DNA from: Amphiura filiformis
Taxonomy: Eukaryota; Echinodermata; Ophiuroidea; Amphilepidida; Amphiuridae
NCBI RefSeq assembly: GCF_039555335.1
Contig: NC_092631.1
Span: 5,895,481-5,959,480 of the forward strand
Direction of reading: 5' to 3'
DNA: 64,000 nucleotides
Shown here: one piece after another, positions 45,601 through 57,600 of the stretch
How positions within the stretch are numbered: position 1 is the stretch's first letter
Layout: each line of letters starts with the position of its first letter
Made by a program: the position numbers and the translations under genes
The notes under the pieces: model-generated
What the model was told of the DNA's origin: nothing
The model's database searches: none
The model's input: only the letters and a program-made list of their open reading frames with translations

Positions 45601-48600
45601 TGGTAAGCTCCACCATTACATACAAGACGTCGCAGTCAGCCCTAAAGGAGATATCGCGATCATTGATTGGTCTTCAAAGGTCAAAGTGTGCAGCAATGAC
45701 GGGGTGTACAAATACAGCATAGATACCACGCATGGCAAACCATTTCCGCGACAAATCGCCTCCAGCTCTGATGGAAGCACTTATTTTATAACTAATGAAA
45801 CTAATTGTGTAAAAGTGTACAGTGATGACTGTAAGTCCAAAGGTCAGTGGGTGTCACTGGGTCCCCAGGCAACCTCATCGCCTCATCCATGTCTCCTAGG
45901 CCTAGCAACAGATGCTGCAGATCATGTGTATGTAGGTGATGTTGAGTCAATGCATATAAATAAACATAAACAAGATGGGTCTTATGTAACTAGTATCAAA
46001 GTCGGCATCAAACCAAAGTTTCTAGCTGTAACATCGCAAGACACGATCGTTGTAGCCGAGTGGTTTAAACCTCCCCAGATAGTGAGCAACACAGGGCAGG
46101 TTCTGTGTACACTAAAATATCCTGCCGATGAATCACAATGGGATTGTTCTGGTGTTTACTGCTATAGGGATACGGTATTCGTAACAAACCTCACCAAATC
46201 ATGGACACATGAAATACTTTGCTACTCCTTATCAGGCCAATACCTAGGCCGTATTCCTATCCCTGATGCTAGCCCACGATGCATTGCAATGTCACGTAAT
46301 GGTACAAAGTTAATTGTAGGTGCTTGGGGTAGTTATTGCGACATGTATGTGTTGCCAAAATTTATCGGTAATTTCTGAATTCTGTTGAAATCATGATGAT
46401 ATGGTGTACAAATCCTATGGAAGGGAGGATTTTGTTTTGGCCAGAAGTATATTCCAAATTTTTTATATTATCACTTTAGCAATGAATGAACTTGCTGTGT
46501 AAACACTGATTAGATAATATGATATAATCAACATGATCATCGGTAGACAATGTGAAACTTTGAGCCTGATAAAATCGATCAGATACACTTGTCTCACCGT
46601 TGGTACCGGTGCACCTGTGCAGGCGGCCGTAATAGGAATCTTGTAGTGTATATTTGTCACCCACATACAATTTCTGTATATTTGCCAGTATTTATGATCT
46701 AACACTTGTCTTTCAGTAGATTGCCAACCGTGTGTGTTTGTCCCTTACTCATCATGGATATACTATAATGAAATCATCTACTAGTACAGAAATAGATATG
46801 CATGCTTTTCAAATAATACAAATAAATTATATTGACATTGAAGGAACCTAATCTTTGTGTTTAAACCATTCATTTGATCTATGTGCATAAAATAAATATA
46901 CGTATATTGAAATGTATGTGGCAGTATCAAGTCATAAGCATTGTTAGTCAGACAAAATAAACTTTCATTATCTATTGCATAATTTTGCCCATTGAACCAG
47001 ATACAATATGCATAAACCACATATAATGAAAGACAAAGATAAAGAGAATTGATAGCGTCTGACGTCATCTGTCAATCAAACTCGAGCATGGTTTGTTTAC
47101 AAGTGTCGTGATGATGACTTGCTGAACGCGGATTTATAACCAGGCGCCTTATTGTTAATTTTGCACCTTTTGACATGCAAACCATCTCAAAAGTTAGGTC
47201 TTTATAGTAGGAAACTTTCTTAACCGGAGAAATAGCCAAAAATCTGCTTGGGGATGATTTTTTCACAATTTGGGTTTGTTGCGAATTTGTAATGTTGTTA
47301 ATGTTAAAAATATTGTCTGATAGTTTCGGACTGGAATATAACTGGCATCTTATATATTTTGAGACATTTATCAAGGTAATTCCTACTCTCAACATTGTCA
47401 ATAATATTTTTAAAGGCCAATATCTCAATTTCCAATTTTATAATACCATAACTTGCAAACTCAATATCTTCGCTTAAGAATGTCCGATTTCATTGGGGAA
47501 AACTGCGCTGTGGAGCAAAATATCTCTTTGTTTAAGGTATGTAAAACCTCAAAATTGATAACCTGCCCAAAAGTGTCTCCTTTTGACATGACACGTCACA
47601 TATATCGTAAATGCTGTTATTTTTGCGTACATAATTGTTCACATTTTTTGGAATTTTTAGAAATTGCACAAATTGTTTACCTTATGGAATTTAAATATAT
47701 TTAAATATAAAGTGTACAGTAACTTGACATAAAAAAATGCATCTTTGTGTGTTGTTATTTTTGCACCTGCACGTCCACTCGCAAAATTAGCGAAAATAAA
47801 TCTCTCGAGATAATAATAGCGTATACAGTAAGAGAGTCCGGACTACACAATCTTTCATCGTCAGCATCACATTCTGTTGTATTTCCAAAGGCAGCCTTGT
47901 GTGATTTTTATTATCATTGTTGTATTTCATATTCTTACCTTTTAGCAAGCAGGTCCCTGACTTGGCTTTCTGTTAATAATCCCAGCTTGGCAAATTGTGG
48001 TAGTAGCTGCTGCATACAGTCAGTACTGGAAAGAAATTGATCAATTAATCATTCTTAATTGATTATAAAAACATTTTTACAGCCACACTTTGTTTCAACT
48101 TTTACATTCCAACGAACTGCCCTTATATGCCAATAAACTGCCCTTGAACATGTGTGTATCTTTTTGATTTTTAGCTGAATTGCTGAGGAAAAGCGGTATT
48201 TCAAAGAGCCCTAATACTTTATACTTTAAATTCAATTTTTTTTCGTTGTTTCAACAGGTGCTAGTAAATGCCTCGTCCATTAACCCCATGAGAACTACCT
48301 GCCGATTGGCCAATATGAATATTATGTCCAATTTTGAACCGATCTAGGAGGGTATTAATAAGATCATCTGCAAATGCAAGTTTGACCATACATAGTTTAA
48401 AGCCTGGTCATAATTGGCAATTGAAATTAGCATTTCAAGTTATCAACCAATCAGAAATGCTGTTAGATGACCAGTAGTGTCCAGGGGGTTAATAAGTTGT
48501 GATATTATTCACCTACAATACCATGATGTCAATAATACAATTACCTCCAATGACATGCCTGTATCCAGAAACAATTGAGCTACAGCACCATTCGTGCTCT

Positions 48601-51600
48601 TGTTTTCTTATTTCCTTTGCCACAAGCTCTTTCTTTCTGAACATGCAGTATCTGTGAAATCAGTCAATTAAAAGTGTCCAATTCTGTCTGATTTTGCTGG
48701 CAAGTTCTACATTTCCCATACAGCCTGAGCCCAAATAATCCTCAACAATCATTTCATCACAAAATTGCACTACCTTCAAGTGATATTCATTCAAATTTCT
48801 CTATATACCTAGTTTTGCCTCAATAAGTGTAAGTAAGCATGGAATAGATATGCTCAGCACAATTAATTCCTGAAAATAAATCTTGAGCTGCATATCAGCA
48901 AACTGATCAAATGAAAGAAAAATGAATTGATAAATCTTATTCAGAACGTGTGTGCATTTCAATTGGAATAGCCTAATATATGTAATAAAATAAAAAATAA
49001 TACATGGTTCTTTTAAGGTGCAAAATCTTCCAAGGAACTCAGAGCGCGCAAAAAACATGAAAATGACAAACAAACAAAAGAGCAATTAATTCTGTGAATC
49101 TGGTAAAGCTTGAAGAAAGAAATGTGTTTTAAGCTGGCGTTTAAATTGAGAAAGTGTGGGATGTTACGAAGGTTGCTTGGAAGCAAGTTCCAAACAGTTG
49201 GAGGCGCAAAATGAAATGAGCTTTCACTGGCTGATTTGAGGTTAACCTGAGAAGTTTTGAGTAATTTTCAGAGGATGATCGAAGGGAGCAGGAAGGTTGA
49301 TAAGTACAAATATATATAACTTAAGTTATTCTCCTGCAAACACACCGTTACGAGAGACACTGCCACTTGCGTACAGCCATGTTACGTTATTCATGGCAAG
49401 TAGAGAACGTTAACAGCTTACGACTGGGGCTTGACATACCTTGGTGATCTTGGGGCTACATGATTCTCAACCTCCACATCAGGTGTACTACTGCCATTCT
49501 TCTCCGGCCCGTCATCTTGATTTTCACTCCGTCCTGCTCTGGGATTTCTGTGTAACCAATGGATATCAAGCATAGTAGGGGCTCTCTCTTGTTGGTTCCC
49601 TAACTAAAAAAATCTCACCATGTAAATATGGATATCCAATTTTGTGTTATTACAGTATCATGACACCCCTCAGGTCAAAGGTCACCTGAGGGTCATAGGT
49701 CAGAAAGAATGTACTGATGATATGAAACTACATCTACCTGCTGCACTCAAGTACTAGACTACACTCCACTAGAAAGCTTACCAGGAACCAGAAGAGATAG
49801 AACCCTACTGTACTTGCTATCTACCATGGCTTTTGGTAACCAATACAAGTGACACTTACTTATACTTGGAATCAACAAGATCTAGAAGAACATTGAAGTT
49901 CATGAGTTGCTCGAAGCAGGTGATGAAGTAGCCAGTGCCATCCCCTGCATCCCCTGAGTTGAGCCGGTAGTCTTTCAGCTTGGACATAATCTGTGGGAGC
50001 TGCGGATTAAAAAAGAAGGAATGTTATATTAGGCATCAACAAGAACAAGAAGAATGTTGAAATTCAAAAGTTGCTCAAAGCAGATAAATGTGACGTGTCA
50101 TGTTAAAAGGAGACACTTTTGGGCAGGATCGTAAATGGAGAAATAGCCAAAAATCTGCCCGGGGTGATTTTTTCAGAATTTAGGTTTGTTCTTGAATTTG
50201 TGATGTTATTAATGTTTAAAATATTGTCTGATATTTTCAGACCGGAATATAACTGGCATCTTGTATTTTTTGAGAATTTTTTCATGGTAATTCCTACTCT
50301 CAACATTGTCAATAATATTTTTAAAGGTCAATATCTCAATTTCCAATTTTATAATACCATAACTTACGAACTCAATATCTTCGCTTAGGAATGTCCGATT
50401 TCATTGGGGAAAACTGCATTATGGAGCAAAATATCTCTATATTTAAGATATGTAAAAACCTCAAAATTGATATCCTGCCCAAAAGTGTCTCCTTTTGACA
50501 TGACACGTCACATATTATTGGGCTATTCCAGTTGAAAATACACACTCCCCTGTGGAAGATGTTAGAAATATCTTCCACATAAGAAGTATGAATTTCAAAT
50601 GGAATGAACACATATAGCAGCTCCATTTGAATCATTATTTCTTACACCATCTGAGAAAGATTCAACCTGAATCTTCCACATAGATAGGTGAGTTTCAGTG
50701 TGCACACCTCCTGTGGAAGATTTATAGGTTAATGAATGCGTCTTACTTGTTGAAAGTGAAATTGTACAAAATAATGCACACGTACTGAGATGTTGATGCA
50801 TCTAATGCACGAGCCCCGAAGGGGGGGGGGGGGTGCATTAGACACAGCAACATCTCAGTACAAGTGCATTATTTTGTATAATTTCTCGAGCAACAAGTAA
50901 TACGCATTTATTAACCTATTTCATACACAAGAAAAAAAGCTGTGATTTTTGCTAATTTATTACTAAATTGTCAGTAAAAATGTTGGAAAATACAAGCAAA
51001 TATAAATAAATAAGGAAAATGACTCAATCCTACACAATGCTTAACGCAGCGTCTTGAAAAGCACTGCACGTAATATGTGGAGTCTTGCGCCGATGCAATT
51101 ATACAATATTAATGCACTCCGCATATTTTTCTAACGGCTTTTCTGATTGGCTATGTGGTTCTAAGAGTGTATGAAATTAAAATCTTTCACAGGGGAATGT
51201 GGACTTAAAATGGATGAGCACAGCTTTGATGTGTACTGATTTTATGCAATATTAGTGATACTTACTTTGAGGTAGGTAAATGCATGCCATTTAAGTTCTT
51301 CACTAAAGTCAGCTTTGTCAATGAGTCCCATAAAGCATGCTCTACACAGCTCTATGTACACACTTGATACTTACTTTGAGGTAGGTAAATGCATGCCATT
51401 TAAGTTCTTCACTAAAGTCAGCTTTGTCAATGAGTCCCATAAAGCATGCTCTACACAGCTCTATGTACACACTTGATCGGGGAACATTCTGTAAATAGAT
51501 AATCCGATATATGATCAGGGTTAGTGTATTTTGCCGTGATATTCCATCCCAATCGCTATGTTACCCCTCCCCTTTAGTTTGACATTAAGGGGTCCAAATC

Positions 51601-54600
51601 AAATTGTGTGGAGGTCTAATTACCGCACCCCATATTTTGTGTAAAGACAAAAATGTTGCATTTTTTCATTACACAATACACACGCAAGGAGTGGCTCCGC
51701 TATACATTCCCATGCCCTAACAAATAAAATGTTACAGTGCATGATCGCAACAAAAATATATTTCTAACTTTCTATTTGTCAGTTTTGGTATGAATCCAGG
51801 ACAAAAACATGTGAAAACTCTATCAGTTTTTTGGTATATGATGGCCATTTTAATATTTGAATGAGATCATGTTTCATGAGGTCAAACCCTACCCTAACTC
51901 TCTCTCTCTTACTTCACTAATTAAGAACTGTTACATATCACTGCTGATGCACATTTCATGTAACTTATTGTGAAAGTTGTACTTATACAAGTTGAGGATT
52001 TCAGCAGGCATGCCATTGATCAAGTATTCTTGTCCAACAGTAAATAAATAGGTAAATGAATAACTGTTATGCAGCCTATCCAGTTAGCTCTTACACATCG
52101 TTCCCACAATACCTCTTTCTAAAATCTTCATTGATTAAAGCCATAATGTGTGATTTGCTCCACAGCGATGCCTTCAAAATTTGTTGAATTTCTACTTTTT
52201 GCATGATTGTAATGCCCAATGGTGTAATAAAATGCCATGTGAAAGACAACCTGAAGTGCTTTAATTACAATAAAATTTAAGTTTTTATAATAAATTTGGA
52301 AATCTCTGGTTTTATTCAGATTTCAATGATCGAGTGGTGGCTAAACACATCGCGTGCATGTGTATTATTGAATCATTGACATATAAACTGTGTGCATATC
52401 GCTATGCATCTTACGTCTTGACGTATAAACTGGCTGCATTTCACTATTCATCTTACGTCTTGTTTTTTCGTCCTTGCTGTATGAAGCTACGCCTATATTC
52501 ATGATAATAATACGATCGGCGGATAGCTAATACACGCATTGTAGGCGCTGGAACGAAATAGCAATTTTCGTCGTTTTACCTTATCTGTTTAGCTCGAAAT
52601 TAAAAGGAGACAATGTGATCAGTGAAAACAAACATTTAAATAGGAATATTATTCATTATGCAAATCACACATTATGGCTTTAATTGTATTGGGCTATTCC
52701 TGTTGAAATCCACACTCCCCCTGCGGAAGATTTTGAAAATATCTTCCACAGAAGGAGTATGTTTTTCAAATGTAATTGGTCAGGGTTAATCATTTTGAAA
52801 CTCTTACTCCCTCTGTATTATGGCTTTACCTATATCTTCCACAACTGGGGTGAGTATTTCAAATGGAAGTTACCCAATTGTCTATTCTGTTAAAAACTCA
52901 TACTTCCCCTGTGGAAGACTTCAATTAAATCTTCCACAGGGGTAGTGTGGATTTTAAATGGAATAGCCCATTGTCACCATACCTGTAATCTTTCAATGAG
53001 TATGAGTTGTTCAACAAATGGCTGCATGTCACTAGTGAGATTCAGCGAGGCTTCCATGAAGGTCATGATATTAACACAGCAACTCATGGATCTCAGCTCC
53101 AGTGTGTTGGAGGATTGAGGCAGGTTGATTACATCTAACATGGGAATTCTGAGGAGGAATATATCACATTGTAAAAAGTTAATTGACAAACAGGAGTACT
53201 AGTACTACTACATGTACATAGAGTAAATTTCTAATACTTTTATGCTCCAGGTACACGATGGTGATGATTGAACGCGTAGAAGAGGTGAGTTCTCCTCCCC
53301 TTGTGTGCCTATGACTAATGGGTCAACCCTCTTGTTGTCATGAGCGTTGAATACATTGACCAGCCTATTAGCGTGACTGTTCATCACTTACGTGTTTACA
53401 ATTGATGCACAGCACAAACCATAAAGTATTACAAAGTTACTTTAATGTTTCAAAAGCAATTTCAAATCAACTGAGGTGTTCCTTTGTGTTGGGGTGGGTT
53501 GGTGAGGTGTGTGTGCTTAGTTATGATGTTAATAGGGATACGGGCTATATCTCTCTCATATCCTCACACAGGCCAAATATAGCAAGTATACCTACATCCA
53601 CTAATTAACTATGTAATGGTCTTAAGTGAGTGAATGTGTGAGTGAGTGATTTAGTGATGATTTTTGTGTGTAGTTGCAGATGCAAGGCAACAAGCATGTA
53701 AGTGGGTGAGTGAGCAAGTGAGTGAATGAGTGTGGGGTGAGTGTGCCAGGGGGTGAGCAAGCATGCAAGTGAATGAGCATGTGTGAGTGAGTGATTGAGT
53801 GAGGAGTAAGCAAGTAAGTGCATGTGTGGGATGGGTTTGGTGCGTGTTTAAGTGAGTGAACAAACGTGAAAGTGAGCGAGCGAGTGTGCAAGGGGCGAGC
53901 AAGTGTGTGATTGATTGAAAAGCATGTAAGTGAATATCGAGCTAGTGATGGAGTGGGTGGTGGGTGGGTGTTTGAGTAGCTGAGTGTGTGAGCATTGCTC
54001 ACTGAACAAGCATGTGAGTATGGGAGTGTTGGAGTGATCAACCAAGTAAGTGAGGATTGAGTGCACAAGTAAGTAATTGATACACAAGTAAATGAATCAT
54101 TGAGTATATAAGTGAGTTGAGTGACAGAGTAAATCAAGCACTTATTCAATGAGTCAATCATTCACTGAATGAGTAAATGTTAATTCTAACATTTTAACAA
54201 AAACTCAACATGCAAGATAATCAATTACCTGAGTATTTCATTGTAGCTCTTCTCCAGTCTTTCTCTCAATGTTGTATCACTTTTTTCCTTCCAGGCAACA
54301 TTCAAGATCTGGTCAACCGCTGACACTACAAACAATGAAAGTGACATTTTAGCAAGAAAAAACATGCCCCATATTGTAGAATTTGAAAACTTTATTCACC
54401 TCAACAGCGGTACAAAATCTAATTGAATATTTGGAGCCATTGAAGGCCCATTTCAGCGATTTACTCATTCAGAAAATTATAAAAATTCAGTTTTTTTAGC
54501 AGCATAGATGAGGTATTTTTTTGCACTTTTTTTTAGTAGCATAGATGAGCTAACATAGCCTGCTAGTGATTAAGCTGAAAAATTGTGTATTAAGGGCTCG

Positions 54601-57600
54601 GTCACCCACCTTTTCACAGTATTTTTATGGGACCCAAAAGCACATCAGACACACAAACTTGCATTCTGAATACAAGTAATGTTCTACTAATTATAGGTTA
54701 ATAACTGCGCATTAGTTATTTGGAGGGCATTGTGAAAAATCTAACATTTTGCCTTTGGAACCTAGGAATATCCAGAGGGGCAGCCCCGAGGATATTCCGA
54801 GGTCCAAAGCAAAATGTTTAGATTTTTCACAATGCCCTACATATAACTGATGCAAAGTTATTAACCGAATTCATAACCGTCACTTTTAACTCATCACTCA
54901 ACCAAATCTGAAGATTTTATTCTCCGAAATTTGTTGAAATAAACAATTTTTATCAAAACTTAATTCATAACCGTCACTTTTAACTCATCACTCAACCAAA
55001 TCTGAAGATTTTATTCTCCGAAATTTGTTGAAATAAACAATTTTTATCAAAACTTATATTTCGCCCTTCAAAAAGTCGAACAGGCTAAAACAGACTTACC
55101 AATTACAGCACTGCGCAATCACGCCATGTGCAAATATGATAGTTGCGTGCGCGTATAGAGTTCGGGCGCAACAGATGCACACTACACGGAAGTCATTGTA
55201 CTGCGAAAGCATACGCGGAGGTCATTGATGGATATCAATAACCTCTGCGCCGGTACACCCCAGTGTGCGTAAATCATCTAACGACCAATTTGATTGGGAC
55301 GCAAATATGGCGTAATACGCAGAGGTTATGAATATAAAATAATTTAGATTTTTTGGAATTCACGATACAATACAACTTTTATAGCAAATTATTAAAAATT
55401 GACATTTTTGACATTTGACAGTCCTCAAATTAGAATTAAAGATAAATCTCTTGATCCAAAAATACCATTTGTTTCTTAGCTCAGAATTTTCAGATGGCAC
55501 TGCTTTTCATCAGTGAGGGCGAGTCTACAATCTGTATCACATCATAAACTTTTGGTTTTGATTTTCTTTTGCCAGTTAGCATTCTTACCTTGCCTTGGAC
55601 TACCCGGTGTTTGCAGTGATGAGCTGGGGTTTAAAGCCAGTTTAGCAGCGTTCACTATGCGTTCAATTTCTTTCCACACATCTGTTGTAAGATTTTGGTT
55701 TGAAATACATAAAATTAATCTTAATGAATTATTTCACTCTGAATTAACTATAAAATTAAGATTCTTTAAACTATTCGGCTGGACTCACGGTTTTAAGAGG
55801 CAACAGTTTCACAGCCTATCCTAGGTGCATCTTTAGGATAAGGTATGAAACTGTTGCCTCTCAAAACTGTAAGTCCAGCCGAATAGTTTAAAGAATCTAA
55901 TTTTATATTTGATTATACCTGGATGAATGACAACCTTCACAAACATACTCTGAATTAACCTTAATTATTATGCATTGCCCATTACGAAATGTGTAGCTAA
56001 TGACACATGCTTTCTCCCTTTTTACCTACATTTGTATTACACCATAGATCATCAAAAAAGCTTATCATTTGGTTACAGGTCGATAGTCCCAAGAGACATT
56101 AGTCAGAAAACCCAATTACTACGTTATAAACCATAATCCTTACCCTAAACCTAAACTTCACTCTAATCCTAACATGTAACGTAAGCCCTAATCCTAACCA
56201 TAAACTTAACCCTGATTCTAATCCTAACTCTGACCCTAACCCTATCCTTAATACTAACCCTAATGCTAATCCTAACCCTAACCTTAACCTTATCCCTAAC
56301 CCTAATTATAATCTAATATGCCCTGAACCCCAACTTTAACCCATTTCGGACTAATGGCCCTTCGGACTAATGATGCCTCATTCTTTCATGCCATGCCTTG
56401 AATGTGTCCGTTTGTCTGCAATGCGCATGTGCCATACTGCCACACCGCTCAGTGTCATGACAGTATAAGACTAGCATAATCAGCTGTTCCCAATCATTTA
56501 AGTGGAAAATCACAGTAGAGAACTCAAAATCACCATGCAGGACCTTTAGGTACAGGAAATTGTGTTAAATTTCCGAAAAAAGTCGATCACCAGAATAGCC
56601 AATCTTCAGAAGGGTGTATCTATGAATATTCTCAATCATCCATGTATCCAACTTCAGAAGGGTGGACTTTCGGAATGACATACATCAACCAGTAAAAACA
56701 TCCCACTCACCGCTATCCTCCAACTTGGCAATGTGCAGTAGTATCTGATTGGTCCTGGTCTGACATAGCACCCCCAATACACCTGCTATGATGTCCAGAT
56801 TCCTGGCTAACACCTGTCTATCCCTGGTCTCTCTCATCTTCTCTAGGGTCAGTGTGGAGGATTTGACCAGCCAATGAAGGGCTTGAAGGAGGGCCTGACA
56901 CAGGAGAATACATTCTTCTGGTGGACCGTGACAACTGTAATAAAGATGGATTATGATATCACAAAGTTATATTATAGATAGGTGGTACGACTTGGACACA
57001 TGTTCTCTACCAGTTATCCACACATTCTTATTACAAGATTTGACTTCAACTGCTGAAGCAGTTCGGATTCTGAAAACAAAACTCTGTATCACAGTGGCAC
57101 ATAGAACAGTATAAGACTTCTGTGGTATTAACCACCAAACTACCACATTTTTGTGTATACCACCTAAACAAAACATATGTTACACTATGATCAGTTTGTA
57201 ATAGGCGAGAACTATTTGGTTTTGTTCCTGCACGAGTCAATAAAGTCCCGCATAAATTCTCATAAGCATACATCAGTCACGCAATATGCAAACCGCAGTT
57301 CTTTCAAGTCAATTTTCATTTCCTTACCTGATTTTAGTCATACACATACTGAGTAATTCCAGTAGACTCCGCATACAGTATGGCGAGTGACACTGATATC
57401 CTGGTATCTCAAGAGGGCACTAAACATGGCTGTGTGAGAGACCACCTACAATATAAAACAAAATAAAGTGCATGTGAAAACATTGATGATAGGATCCACT
57501 TGATACAAAAGCAGCAATGTAACGGATGTGCAGATGTGTTTTGTACAAAACTGTTTGTCGTATATAGCTAAATGTACAAGAATTGATCTGTGTGTGGAGG

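Noticed and set aside
48545..48651. Exon-like segment on the minus strand (CACAG acceptor, GTAATT donor)
   Set aside because: 107 nt breaks the phase between MED24 exons 10 and 11, which join correctly without it, and its frames do not match MED24.
53605..54161. Several 70-180-codon open frames rich in His, Ser, Thr and Leu
   Set aside because: They arise from the GTGAGTGA simple repeat read on the minus strand.
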